The translations under genes and the position numbers were made by a program. A model generated the notes under the pieces. It was not told the DNA's origin. It worked only from the letters and a program-made list of their open reading frames with translations, and did not search any database. A stretch of DNA of 64,000 bases from positions 77,111,001 through 77,175,000 of the forward strand of contig CM060895.1 in assembly GCA_030762935.1 (NCBI GenBank), in the 5' to 3' direction. The first letter of the stretch is position 1. Each line of letters begins with the position of its first letter. Below are positions 1 through 11,072 of this stretch, one piece after another. This DNA is from Hymenopus coronatus (taxonomy: Eukaryota > Arthropoda > Insecta > Mantodea > Hymenopodidae).

Positions 1-465
1 GGGACCTTCGCTACCAACCGACATCTCTCTTGGAGTGGGTCAGGCACGTGTTATCTGGTTATGTCGAACTATCTAATCCATGGTGACTTTATGGCAGTTT
101 TTGTATGTGCCGAATTTAGAGCTTAAAATTATATTCATGTATCACGTACGGTAAGACCAACTAGGTCCACATCTTCGTTTGGTGTCTTTTGGAACATCCT
201 GTATATATACTTTACGTTATTAAATGTAAATAATCTATATAAAAGTAACATGTAAAAAAGAATAATTGTACAAATAAGTATAATTAAATGAGAGAGGCTA
301 GTTAAGAAACCCCACACAAAGTGAAAAATATATATAAATAACACTTTAAATAAACAATCTATGAATATCGTGGCGTTTGCAATGGATTATCTAATACAAC
401 ACTTAGGAGCATAAGGAGCAGGAAACTCATATAAACTCGACTTGCAGTGGTATATGAACTTTAAA
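1..465. other. unassigned AT-rich DNA
   Basis: No coding signal or repeat match was recognised. The segment around 150-205 contains GGAACATCCTGTATATATAC, which resembles terminal motifs of arthropod transposons, but nothing else supports an element boundary. The minus-strand open frame over 135-344 has low-complexity, hydrophobic AT-driven composition and is not credible as a gene. Confidence 0.4.
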
Positions 466-615
466 AAAACTGATGTTACATTCACATGACTTTCTCTAAT
501 TTTTCCACAAAAAAACATTTCTTATAAAATATTATTTTATATACATAATGCTCATTGAGATAAACCTTATCAGAATTGGTTTAATTATTTGCTTATTAGC
601 AGAAGAGGAATAAAA
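466..615 (+). repeat. HPR repeat, 5' fragment
   Basis: Starts CTGATGTTACATTCACATGA and continues through CTTTCTCTA and ATGCTCATTGAGATAAAC, a diverged match to the first ~150 bp of the HPR repeat. It is lost after the AGAAGAGGAATAA segment. Confidence 0.55.
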
Positions 616-788
616 CAATATTCAAATAATTGCACAAACATGCTAGAGAATGTATAAACGTAAATTCAAAAACTCAGAAGGGATCTTAAAGCATACAATT
701 TTCTTGCAAGCCTAAAATGAGAAAAAAGTTTCGTATGGTGAGCAAAAATAAATACCCTTCAACTTTCATAATTTATTTAGATACTAAA

Positions 789-1602
789 ATGGTTCTCTGG
801 CACGTATGTAAAATATACATTCCACACTAAATTCGATACCGAGATTTTACTCTTTATATCTTTTGAGGACCATGAATGAAAAACTGAAATTTTTGGAAAC
901 CCTGTCACTATGTGTGCGTGTGTGCATGTGTACTGCATAGCTCTGTTGGTTAAGTAGCAAACTTAAGTATCAAGTTTAGTAGCTTCCAAAAATGCATTAG
1001 GACGATTTTCGAAAAACTATCGCCACCCCAATTTCCCCTTTACATGTTAACATTTTTCGTAATTTTCGATTTTTTAAAAAATGGCTCCAACGATTTTGAT
1101 TAAAATGTCGTATATTAAAGTACTTTATATGGAAAATAATATATATATATTCTTCATTTCTTGGGAATTCTCTTTGGTCTTCTTCATTCTGAATTACTTT
1201 TGCATAATTGGTAAGCGATAAGAGATGGACAAAAGCGTATCTCAAAAACGGTATATATCATTAAAACACACGAATTTGATTGGACTTTTTTTTTGTAGAG
1301 CTAAACATTTCTGAGATATTCTCTGTTATTGTTTTCAATTTTAAAACACTTGAAGTGTTTCTCATCCGTTTCATACCTATTTTGTTTTACTGCTGGTCAT
1401 AGAAATTTAAATGACAACTGAACAGCGACAGCCGTTAAACGATTTGACTGTGCCTTTAGCCTAGTGTTTTTTATAAGGCGCTATAAATAAAACAATATCT
1501 GGCAAAGTTTATCTTTATTAGCATTATGTGGATAAAAGTGTACACTTTTGTAATAATAGTTTCTTTGCAGAATAGATAGAGAAAGTCATATGAATGGAAC
1601 CT
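789..1602 (-). repeat. HPR repeat, nearly full copy
   Basis: Diverged copy in minus orientation. The degenerate hairpin end lies at 789-830, the ATTCGATACCGAGATTTTAC block follows, the GT tract is near 910-930, and GAGAAAGTCATATGAATGGAAC marks the 5' end at about 1580-1602. Several small indels separate it from the full copies. Confidence 0.8.
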
Positions 1603-1711
1603 TTAGTTTTTTTAAATACAAAGCTTGAAGCTTCTCTTTTAATCTGCAAAAATAGTGATCGAAAATTCATAAAGTTGCATAAGCTTTTTGAGCGAATTTT
1701 ACGAAACTCTA

Positions 1712-1886
1712 CAATCCCAAGCGACCGCATGCGAGATTTTTGATGGACAAAGCGGCGCTGGGGTGTTTTCTCCGGGTTCTCCGATTTCCGCGGCCATCGC
1801 ATTCCACCGGTGCTCCATCTTCATTCATGTATCATCAGTGTCACCACCTGTGGTGCCATAATTAGTTAAATTGGAATTTAACACTT
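1712..1886 (+). mobile_element. tRNA-Ser-like SINE (SINE-S), headless copy
   Basis: Matches the body of the SINE copies at 13669-13894 and 24100-24415 in the opposite orientation: AAGCGACCGCATG, then TCTCCGGGTTCTCCG, GGTGCTCCATCTTCAT, ATGTATCATCAGTGTCACC, and the 3' end GGTGCCATAA...TTTAACACTT followed by A-rich DNA. The tRNA-like head with the promoter boxes is missing, as expected for a 5'-truncated retrocopy. Confidence 0.8.
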
Positions 1887-2039
1887 AAAAAAACATAGAA
1901 ACAAAAACAAAAAGAAAAAAAACAACGAAAGTCTACTGAGGGGAAAAATGACGATTTCCTTGCTAAATAAAAAGTGTAGGATATTTAAGATGGTCTGAAA
2001 TGGCTGTATGTATTAATATATATCTATACATAAATAAGA

Positions 2040-2300
2040 TTTCAACTTTCCAAATGTATTTCCAATTTAGCCCCGCTAAAAATTACCCACATTGCCTTTT
2101 CTGGTTACACAATCGAAGACGGGCTTGCCCCCAGCAGGAGCAACGACTGTTTGTCGTGACAGTAAAAATCCCTCTCGTGTGTCTGATACTGGTGAGCGTA
2201 TGCCTCCGTCCCCTCGAAGAGGGTCGCTTCTCATTTTTGCCACCAGAGGGCAGCAAACTGCAGATTATGTGTTCTTAGCAGAGACTATCTGATTGTCAGC
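2040..2300. other. GC-richer unassigned block
   Basis: Composition rises sharply against the AT-rich surroundings (CCCCCAGCAGGAGCAACGAC, CCTCCGTCCCCTCGAAGAGG). Two overlapping plus frames of 92 and 66 codons are open here, but neither gives a recognisable protein. The abrupt composition change suggests an unrecognised mobile-element remnant rather than a host exon. Confidence 0.35.
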
Positions 2301-5279
2301 TGAGACGTGAATCTCTGATTTCGCTGTTTGAAACTGTGGGAGGAGGTGAAACTGGCGCAGACCTATTCTAGAAACTTTCATATTTAATATAATAATTTAA
2401 TTGTATAGAGGCAGGCAACTATAATTACTACACAGCGCATATAGAGTACATAAGGATTCAAGTTTACTGCAGTTTTACCTGTAGACGTAAGCAGCACGTG
2501 CTCTAAAAACCGGTTTATGAGCAGCGAAGACAAAACAAAAGGGAATAGGGACCAATACTAGTCGCGCGGGGAAACAATGACTTTAGAGACACCATCTGAC
2601 GTTACCAATCCCCTAGCGCTGTTAACCTGCAATCCTTCAAATGTTACCCTGTCTGTGGTCTCTAATAGTTACCGAAGCTATGAAGCCAACTACGATTATT
2701 ATCTGAAAACAAAATAAAATATGGAACACGCCATCATGGTGTCAGCGAATATCCTGAGTTCATGTCATCGGGAGTCGAGCCGACAGATCTTCTGCATCAT
2801 ATACACATATAAATAATAATGATAACTGCCTTAAGTCCAATTTGTATTTTACAGCTGCGTGCTATATAACCAAATATAGTATGGCAGACACTGTCATCTG
2901 TGGTACCAATATGATATTCTGCCCACATATGACATAATAAGCATGAATGAAGTGATTCAGTATGCTCACAACAAGGCTATACAATGCCACCGTATGCTAC
3001 AATAATGTAGAATACCCAGTGTACGGTAGGAGTTAACTTATCACTGTGCTTTTCTAGGAGGTAGTAGGATCATGGGTGAAGCTGGTGTTCGAGCATGCGG
3101 GAGGGAAGCGGGTTTAAGGTGCAAGAGGTTTCACGTTAGGGAGAGATTGGGAACTATAAATAAATACACAACGAATGAGGAAACACAGTGCTTTTACTAC
3201 TAATTAAAGGAATTTTAAGAATGCATGGTTTGGGAGCAAAAGATAAGAAAACCTAAGGGGCTACTTCATTCTCTTCAACTCACCGTTATATTTTTATGTA
3301 CAATTTATAGTAACGCCTTGATCTTTCTGTCAACTTCGATTCGGAGTGTAACCATCTATGTCAGTAGTTCAGATGTGAGGACTCCCTGTGACTTAGTTAA
3401 CGCAGAATTTATAGTTAAGTCCATGCTTATACCTACATTGCTTGATGAGGACACGACTATGTCAGCATCTAAGACATCTTGGCACCTATTTTGATTGCTG
3501 AACCTGGTGCAACATTTATTCTTACTACATGAAATATAATACATTCAAAATGGCCATGTGGTACCGTACGATATAATGCAGAATATTACAATGAATAGAA
3601 GACTGGTTAACAGAGAAAAGTATTTGGCAACTGAACCATAAGAGTAATTAGGAAATACTGATCATAGGAAGTAGGTTGATTAAGTGAATGAAGAGTTAAA
3701 GAATATGGAGAAGCAGTGACTAGGGAATAGTGAGAGAGCAAATGAGAAAGGTAACAGAAAGAAACAGACTAAAATAACTCTTGAGCTCCCATGATACGTG
3801 GTGAAGTATTTTCAGGGAAAATACATACACTTTTCTCATAATATGTAAAATGCACTACCCAATGAAACAACGCTTTATAGGTTAAATCATAGCAATTTGA
3901 ATGTAAAATGTGGGAAATTACAACTCTTCTTCCAATTATGATTGAAATTCTAAAAGCTCTCTTGCGTTTGTTTGGGCGGGAAGCGCGTGAACGCAATATG
4001 TATATTCAACATATACTGAAAAATAAAACTGGTGTTAACAGGAATTAACATAATCCGGAGAATCGCAAAGTAGTCCGGGCAAGATACAGCTCATCTCCGT
4101 GGCAGGAGAATAATGAGTCTGGGGTCCAAGATTCAAATCTAGTTACATTGATTTACCTGGATAAAGGTTTTCAGGAGTTTGTCCTCATCTTGAAAAGATG
4201 AATATCGAATAGATTTAGCTCTAAGGAACCTGGCCTCAATAAAATATTATTTCACCAATTGAACTGATTCATCGTCCTAGGTCACCTACCCGGTTAAAGG
4301 AATAAACCAAAAAAGTAATTTTTAACTGATTATCAGATTCAGTATTATTGTTTGTTTAAAGGAAATATATCCAAACCATGTAATACGTGGTTTTATTCAA
4401 CTCTCATTATGCGACTCGTAGCTAGGCAAATATAGGTAATTTAGGTGAAATGAAACGATCTCAACGAGAACAAGAAAAGCAACAAACTTCGAGACAGTAT
4501 TGCAGATCTCAACAACATAAAGCTACAGTTAACATCAACCATAAACGGTTATAGCTTAAGAATCTTGCTGTCATATTGTTTCTTTATATTTGTTTCCGTA
4601 GTCTTATTTTACACACATCTATACGACTGGAAAGTTTAATCTCACTGTACCTCGGCTCATTGGCTGTCGGTGGTGATGCTCTACCACTTGAGATATCATG
4701 GCGTGATACCCGTACACGTATTAGAAATGCATGTATTCCAGCAAATTCCCAAGATGATCTCCAAAATTAGAGACAAAGTGTTTAAAAGACGGACTAGCAA
4801 TGTAGGAAATTATTTTTGTTTCTGATTGTCATAATTAACCTACTTGTAATTTGGTACCGCTGTATTAATTGGTAAAAACGTAATAGTAAATACAATTTTA
4901 TTGGAGTTCAGAAATATTTCATTTGAAGCTAAACTGTGTTCCACAACAGCGCTAATATATGTAGTTCAGTCAAATAAATGAGATGTCACTGTTTGCTGGA
5001 ACAGGTTGTTAAGAAACATGGAATATAAAGGCACTTAAATAGTAATGAGGGACCCTTCTACAAATATATCTTGGTATGTACGCACAGCTAGTCAACTATT
5101 GCAATTTCCTATACAAACCTTCCTTCATAGTAGCACTTGAGTTGAAAACACAAAAACTCCTAAGAGGCGGAGTCCCAGAAGACTCTCTTTCATGACTCAC
5201 TCAGATAGCCATTTTATGACAGTGCAGGGCATCAACTTGGCATAGTTTGCTAATGACCTACCTTACAGAAAAGATAGAA
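2301..5279. other. unassigned DNA, no gene seen
   Basis: About 3 kb without a recognisable domain, repeat match or RNA gene. An 89-codon plus frame at 3225-3494 and its minus shadow have no family signature. A B-box-like AGATTCAAATC near 4130 hints at a degraded tRNA-derived repeat but no A box is convincing. Confidence 0.4.
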
Positions 5280-5850
5280 ACCTACTCACAGCCTTCAATG
5301 TCATACACAGACACATCCATCTTGTTCAGAACTGTTATAGGCAGTGGTGGATGTTCTATAGACCAGTTGAGATACATCCTCACAGCTCAAATACACAAAT
5401 TCCACTTGGGCTTAAGGATAGAGTAAGGGAATTTCAGTCAATATCTAAGCCCTTATCAACAGTAACGCCTAACTTTTCATTAAAACGTATGTGGAACGAC
5501 GGACAGGACTAAGTGGCCGATGGCCAACTTATATGCCATTCTAATCTCCCAAATGCAGTCCACTTAACGTTACGTCTTTCAAGGGGTTAATAATCCCCAT
5601 GGCAGTCTATACCTGAGAGGTGTGGGGCATAGCAGCATGGCAGCAGACTCCTGGCTTTTCTGGTTACAGCAGATACAGAATAGAGAGTTCTGGTCCATCT
5701 GCTCTGCCTGTTGTCGTTTCCCAGTGAGGCCATCATACGAAGGCTCGGCGCTTCCATATGAGGAAGATGTGATTAGGCGCCGGGCTCAAAATGTAAACGC
5801 CGGATTGGCCCAGCATGAGAACGCCTTGTCACATTTCTGGTGGGCATAAT
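5280..5850 (+). pseudogene. decayed coding remnant, unidentified
   Basis: Reading through several frames gives a fairly continuous protein-like sequence of about 190 residues. An early part contains RQWWMFYRPVEIHP and SSNTQIPLGLKDRVREF; a later open stretch of 75 codons (5622-5849) is rich in charged and aromatic residues and ends in a stop. Composition is GC-richer than the flanks. I do not recognise the family. Frame changes occur near 5510 and 5590. The simplest reading is an ancient retrotransposon ORF1/gag-like fragment, but a host-gene retrocopy is equally possible. Confidence 0.35.
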
Positions 5851-6476
5851 TTGTGGGCACTCCCGGTAATGAAAGCATAAACCAGACAACAGCTATAAAT
5901 CTGAACGAAAGTATTTCCCTTCCCCTGTGCATATGTTCATTAAAATTTACACCACCTAACTATATTTTTAATATAGGACACAAGTAGCGCAGGTGATCCT
6001 TAAAAGGTGCGTTTAGGATCTAAATAGTAGGCGCCAGCTCCTTAACGCAATCAACATTTCAACCACAACACCAAACCTACAACCACACAAGTCATTCTCC
6101 TTCCCATGGAAACCTTTTCCGTTATTTTAAAATTTCACTAAGGAGTTTACAAAGAATTAAGACTGAGAAAACATATACGTGATGATTAATAATTTATTCG
6201 CATATGGCGTGTAAACTTCAATCAGAATCAAACCGAAAATTGTATAGCCACAGCAGAGATTTGAGCCACAGAACTTGGGATTGTCGGTGCTCCATGCCAA
6301 CACGGCGGTTGGCATATCGGAGAAAATGTTAATGATATTGACATGCTATTTCATATAGTTAGCTTGGCTATCCATAGATCCGTTATTCAAATACAGAATA
6401 TGTCATTGAATTTTTCAGTATGGTTCGTTCTTCCAACATTGAGAATAACTTTTTATTAATTAAATGCGTAAAAACG

Positions 6477-6480
<4 letters not shown>
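5851..6480. other. unassigned AT-rich DNA
   Basis: No coding or repeat signal recognised between the decayed coding remnant and the (TA)n tract. Confidence 0.4.

Positions 6481-6519
<39 letters not shown>
6481..6519. repeat. (TA)n microsatellite
   Basis: An uninterrupted alternating TA run of about 39 bases. Confidence 0.95.
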
Positions 6520-6524
<5 letters not shown>

Positions 6525-6744
6525 AATTTCTAAATGTTTTAATATTTTATTTGCGAAACATGTATATATTTGAAACACAAAATTGTGAGATCCTACTGGA
6601 ATAAATGAACTTGTTACACTAAAAATACGTATCAAATGGTATTAAAGATGTGTCTTTCTGGAAATAAGTTTTCGTGTATGTTTTAGGCATTTTTTTTTCT
6701 TTTTTCTATATACAGGAAAGGCATTTGTTTAATTTTACTCAATT

Positions 6745-7345
6745 TACGGTCAGCTCTATATAAAAAAAACAAATATGATATAAATTATGTGTTTTGACGA
6801 GATCTATACTTTTATGTATTAAAATCAGCCATATCTTACTGTTTAATCGTTACGTAACATTCTGCAAAATTCATCCAGAATAAATAGGTCTACAAAGGCT
6901 CTTCCCAGAAAATTCAAATATGCGGTTTATTTAGGATGTAAATATTTTTAACATACGATATTTTAATCCAAATTTTTGGTCATTTTTGAGAAAAACAAAA
7001 ATTTGAAAAAAAAAAAAATGTAACTTTTAGTTTAGAGTGGGGGTATTTTGATTTTGAAAATCTTCGTGTTGTATCTCTTGAAGGTACTAAACTAAATACC
7101 AACTTTAGTTGTTAACGATTTTTTTCGTTTTTGAGCTGTGCTGTCCAATACACACACGCACAAGTAAGCGCAAACGCGCACGCACACGAACACGCGCGCG
7201 CGGATTTTTTTTAAAAATGATTTTTCCGGACTCAGGGCACTTCAAAACATAATTTTCCGTGAAGTATCCAACCGAATTTTTGAGTGAAACACAAAAAGTT
7301 GTCTATCCACCATATATATTGTAAATACGGGCTAGAGAATGTAAA
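6745..7345 (+). repeat. HPR repeat, 3' two-thirds
   Basis: Begins in the ACGAGATCTA...CTTACTGTTTAATCGTTA region and runs through TTTTAATCCAAATTTTTGG, the AAATACCAACTTTAG palindrome remnant, a long CA/CG tract (7150-7200) and the ATTTTTGAGTGAAACAC block. The terminal hairpin is degraded (TGTCTATCCACCATATAT). The CA tract is expanded to alternating CACGCGCG here. Confidence 0.8.
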
Positions 7346-7647
7346 CAATTGTAGTGAATGGAAATATACAGAAAAGTGTAAAGAATTGAAAACTATAGTG
7401 CTTCTTTTTCTGGAACTCTAAAAAAAAGTATCTAAAGTCTTGGAAGTTTGTTACAAAATATGTTACAAATATCTGACAAAATATCAAATTCCTGAAGAAA
7501 TACAAAATTTTACCAGGTAGTCACAAAGATAATATGTTATGTACAAGTTTTAAACACGAAACCTAAACGCTATAATTAAAATAGTATAGTTTGTGAACGC
7601 ATTGAAATTAAGGAAATTAATGAATAAAACGTAAATTTATGAATTAT
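7346..7647. other. unassigned AT-rich DNA
   Basis: No coding or repeat match recognised; ends at the SINE target site. Confidence 0.4.
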
Positions 7648-7660
7648 TTATACCATGACA

Positions 7661-7973
7661 GGTCGTCTCCTTAGCGCGGTGGTAGCGTTGCTGTTTACCA
7701 AGCGGGAGATCTGGGTTCGATCCCCAGTACCGGCGCGGGGATTTTTCCCCCGCTGGGAGACCTGGCCCGGGGTGCACTCGTAAGGTCCCTGGGGGGACAA
7801 TTGAGGAGCTACTTGATGGAGAAGTAGCGGCTCCAGGTCATGAGGACCGCATTAACCGGCCGGGGGGACTCAAGGCGCTGACCACGTCTCACTCTTCAAT
7901 ACTGAGATGGGGGACGCAGCAGCCGGGCGGTAGGCCAAGGTTCCCCGTAAGCTGTCGTGCCATGGAGTTATTA
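7661..7973 (+). mobile_element. tRNA-derived SINE (SINE-1), recent copy
   Basis: The head TCCTTAGCGCGGTGGTAGCG matches an A box and GGGTTCGATCCCCAGTACC a B box, so the 5' part derives from a tRNA and would be transcribed by RNA polymerase III. The GC-rich body ends at CATGGAGTTATTATT. A perfect 13-bp target-site duplication, TTATACCATGACA, lies at 7648-7660 and 7974-7986, showing a genuine and fairly young insertion. Relative to the copy at 25248-25596 it lacks a 30-bp internal block before GAGATGGGGGACGCAGC. Confidence 0.95.
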
Positions 7974-7986
7974 TTATACCATGACA

Positions 7987-8600
7987 ATAACGAATACAAA
8001 TTTTAAAACGAATAAAAACTTTAAAATTTATGTTACTTTCATCTGTCTCAAAGCCACAAAATTTGGTGTTTTATAAGAACAGAAAATAAACACAATGCTT
8101 GTATCTGGGAATGAACATCTTTTGTGCACAATTTACTCTCAATGAAACGCAATGGAATGTAGAAAATCGGAATTGATGCACTGAATAAGCCATCTAGTCT
8201 AGAAATCTTTTTCATCAGAGAGCAACGGTGGAGTAAAGAAAATACACAGTTCGTTACGTCAAATGAAAACCAGAAGGAAATGAAGCGCACAGTTATCTGG
8301 TTTCGTTCTAAAGCAGAATAATGCTATAAAACATTCCCTCTATATTAGAGCATTATTAGACTGGTAGAAAGTAATGCAGAAAGTTTTCCTGAATTCCATT
8401 GAAATTTCAAAGCGTGACACTTTTATCGGAGTGCAGACGAAAGAATAATCAGGCTGATTACGTCCCAAACCCAGCATCAACAATCGCTTTCTTCAAACTC
8501 AGCAACAGAATCTTGAAAATTAACTTCCTTCTAAACTAGATACTCACTGGATACAGTTCTTGATTCCTTTCTTCTCGAAGTGCAGGGTATTCGTCCCAGT
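7987..8600. other. unassigned DNA, no gene seen
   Basis: An 80-codon minus frame at 8048-8290 is open but has no recognisable motif. Otherwise there is no signal. Confidence 0.4.
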
Positions 8601-8629
8601 TCTGGATGAACTTTTTTTTTTATGTCGTA

Positions 8630-8874
8630 TTTTTTTTTTTTTTTTTTTTAAACAGTAACAGAGTCTGATCAGGACTCCGGTACTGTATCCCTATTTACAT
8701 TTCCCCGTAGGTTTTACTGATTACTGGTTTACTGGTTTTACTGTTTCTTTTACAAACATATACACATTGCACAAACATATAACACCCATGCCCAAGGCGG
8801 GACTCGAACCCACGATCCCCTGCCCACGAAGCACCAAAGCGAGACGCTTTAACGAGTGTGCCCTGGGGACCGGC
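8630..8874 (-). mobile_element. tRNA-derived SINE (SINE-P)
   Basis: Read on the minus strand it starts GCCGGTCCCCAGGGCACACT, carries ACTCGTTAAAGCGTC in the A-box position and GGGTTCGAGTCCCGCC as a clear B box, and ends in a poly(A) tail (poly-T at 8630-8650 on the plus strand). Its head differs from SINE-1 and SINE-S, so it is a separate family with one copy here. The anticodon arm is not cloverleaf-like enough for a functional tRNA. Confidence 0.85.
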
Positions 8875-8951
8875 TTATTAGGCAACTCTTAGGTAATATT
8901 ATTAAAGTAACAGAAGTCAAGTAAAATTTATTCCGCTAATTTAAGCTACTT

Positions 8952-9060
8952 TTTCTTTCTCTACTACGTATACTAATTAGGAGATGCATTGTATTCCACC
9001 AAAAAATTCTATGTCAAGATTTCATTGGAAACATATATACTGAGGGCACATGAATAAATA
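8952..9060 (-). repeat. HPR repeat, 3'-end fragment
   Basis: TTTCTCTACTACGTATACTA (degenerate hairpin) followed by GCATTGTATTCCACC and ATTTCATTGGAAACATATAT. It ends directly before the full plus-strand copy, so two HPR ends meet here. Confidence 0.75.
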
Positions 9061-9070
9061 AGAAAAAGAA

Positions 9071-9918
9071 TCTGATGTGTTCCATTCACATGAGTTTCTC
9101 TACATCGCTATAACAAATTATTTGCTAAAAAGCTTATCCTTCTATCTACTTTATAATAATCGAGACAAACATAATCAAAAATTGTCTTAATTACTTGCTT
9201 TCTTGTAAGTAGAAGGAAAATAAGGGAATAAACTAGGCTAATACGATAGCCAAAACTTTTAAAAGATGGTTGCCATGTGGTAGAAATCTGTTTCTATGCG
9301 GGGCCAGGAGTTCACAACTTTCGTGTGAGAAAAGTTTTAAGTATTTTAAATCTGAAACAAATAACAAGGAATACATCAGAAATTATCAATTAAACGAAAA
9401 AAGTGTATACGACATAAATCGCATGTTTTAAAGAGATTACATTTTTTTGTCTATCTCTTATGGTTTACCAGTGAAATTCATCAACATTCATTCGGAATTC
9501 TCTGGTCTTTAGAGGCAATTCCCAGAAAATTCAAGATATACATTTTATTTGCCTTATAAATAGCTTTAATATTCGATATTTAAATGAAAATATTTAGAGC
9601 CATTTTTGAGAAACTTAAAAATTTCAATATTTTTACATGTAAAGGGTAGTTTGGGGCGGTGGGATTTTTCTCAAAATTTTCATGTCGTATCCTTGCAAGA
9701 TAATAAATTAAATACCAAGTTTGGTATTTTACCGGCTTTAATTTTTGAGTTATCGTGTAGACACAGTAACTACACTCGGACCTCTTTCTAAAATGCTTTT
9801 TTAAATACAGGGGACCCTAAAAGGCGTATTTCCGGTGAAATGTTGATATCGAATTGTTGGGTGAAATGCAATATCTTCTGTGAACACTATGTACATAGTA
9901 CGCGTGTAGAGAAAGCAA
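9071..9918 (+). repeat. HPR repeat, full copy
   Basis: Reference description of the family. Order: TCTGATGTGTTCCATTCACA at the 5' end; ACTTTCTCTACA-like motif about 23 bp in; AAGCTTAT...CTACTTTA; AATCGAGA; TTACTTGCTT and GTAAGTAGAAGG; a TATCTCTTATGGTTTACC segment; TTCAAGATATACATTTTATT; GAGCCATTTTTGAGAAA; TACATGTAAAGGGTAGTTTG; GGGATTTTTCTCAAAA; a palindrome AAATACCAAGTTTGGTATTT; a CA-rich tract; GGGGACCCTAAAA; TTTCCGGTGAAAT; and a 3' hairpin around CTATGTACATAG ending GTGTAGAGAAAG. There is no conserved open frame, so it is non-autonomous. The hairpin, the offset inverted repeat and the lack of an evident target duplication fit Helentron-type elements better than MITEs. Confidence 0.95.
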
Positions 9919-9934
9919 TATGTATAGAAAAATA

Positions 9935-10190
9935 TCATGTGTGTCTGAACAGCACAACTCAACAACTAAGGTTTCTTAAATATAAATCTGATATTGAAGT
10001 TCAGCATATTTCAAGGATAAGGCACTTGGAAGAAAATCTCCACACCCCAAACTACTCTTTACATGGAACCCTGTTTAAAGAGTCGGATTTTCTCAAAAAT
10101 ATCTCTAGCGATTTTGATTCAAATACAACATATTTAAGGTATTTTAACAAGTGAAATTTGAATATTCGGGTAATAGCCTTTGAGGTCCCG
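9935..10190 (-). repeat. HPR repeat, internal fragment
   Basis: Contains AACTCAACAACTAAG, TTGAAGTTCAGCATATTTC, CCAAACTACTCTTTACATGG, GGATTTTCTCAAAAATATC and AGCGATTTTGATTC in minus orientation, immediately after the end of the plus copy. Confidence 0.8.
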
Positions 10191-10480
10191 TGTCGTACTG
10201 GATTGCTCAGTTGGTTAGGTGCTTGCCTTCTGACCTCAAGTTCGTAGCTGCATATTGTCGCAAGCATGCATTGTGCAACGTGGAGGATAGAGGGTGGCAA
10301 AAGGAAGGTAGATAGTAGAGCAATGATAACAACGGGACTTAAATTAAGCTAGTGCATTAAGAAAGATTAAGTAATTTGTTGGTTGTGAATGTTTGGTTTA
10401 CAAAGGTGGGGGATGGCAATCTATTCTACTAATCCTGGCCAATATCATTTTGATTATAGTGTTAAGCCTTACCTTAAGAA
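10191..10480. other. unassigned DNA with tRNA-like segment
   Basis: At 10202-10255 GATTGCTCAGTTGGTTAGGT resembles a tRNA A box and CAAGTTCGTAGC a degraded B box, suggesting an old SINE head. No cloverleaf can be drawn and no second copy was noticed. Confidence 0.35.
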
Positions 10481-10883
10481 ATGTCATGGTGTGTCGACGC
10501 GGTGAGAGATGAAGTGGTGGCCGGTTGGGCCCGGAGCGACGCCTCAAGACGCACACAAGCAAATTAGAGGTTCCCCGACGGTCAAAGACAAAAGACCTGG
10601 AGGACGGGTCTGCCGTCCCTTGAATAGATTTAGTGGCGTCCCCGGAAGAGCATTCCAACGTGGTGGCCGTTCTCCTAATACGGAGAACCAAGTGGTAGAC
10701 TTAGCCAATCAGCACCGAATGCTTAAACGTTCTAGAATATCCTGTGTGACGTCAAAGTACGAATGTGCACCTAAACCGACGGAAGCTGGTGGCATCAAAA
10801 GTCCACTGGGAGTGCTACGGAAGAGGCTAGTCACTTCCATCCAGTTACTTCATCAGCTTATAACAAAACTTGTAATTTCCTAA
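10481..10883 (+). other. GC-richer block with 124-codon open frame
   Basis: The frame at 10509-10883 encodes 124 residues rich in Arg, Gly, Pro and Lys, with no transmembrane segment, zinc knuckle or catalytic motif. The GC-rich sequence stands out from its surroundings and a minus frame of 97 codons overlaps it, so openness may reflect composition. I do not recognise the product; an old retrotransposon segment is the likeliest origin. Confidence 0.3.
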
Positions 10884-11072
10884 GAATGTGTAAGAATAAA
10901 ATCCCAATTAATTCAGATTAATTAATTCGTAATTAATAAAATATTACTAAAACAATATAAATTAAACTCTCGCCACAGACACATGAGACAATATATAACC
11001 AAGGTAGTTAGTTTAAATGATTTAAAAGTTTTCTCGGGCTTCTAAGAAGGTAAAAACTTGGCTTGATACCAA

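Noticed and set aside
3225..3494. 89-codon plus frame as an exon
   Set aside because: Overlaps an equally open minus frame, has no domain and no splice context.
7661..7735. SINE-1 head as a functional tRNA gene
   Set aside because: A and B boxes are good, but the sequence continues into a repeated body and is flanked by target duplications, so it is a SINE.
8048..8290. 80-codon minus frame with hydrophobic segments as a receptor fragment
   Set aside because: No gustatory- or odorant-receptor block could be aligned, and no neighbouring exon supports it.
9071..9918. HPR as a classic MITE or a SINE
   Set aside because: There are no aligned terminal inverted repeats at the exact ends and no constant target duplication, which argues against a MITE; no Pol III boxes or poly(A) tail are present, which argues against a SINE.
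10202..10255. Possible tRNA gene (GATTGCTCAGTTGGTTAGGT)
   Set aside because: No acceptor stem or anticodon arm can be paired; at best an old SINE head.
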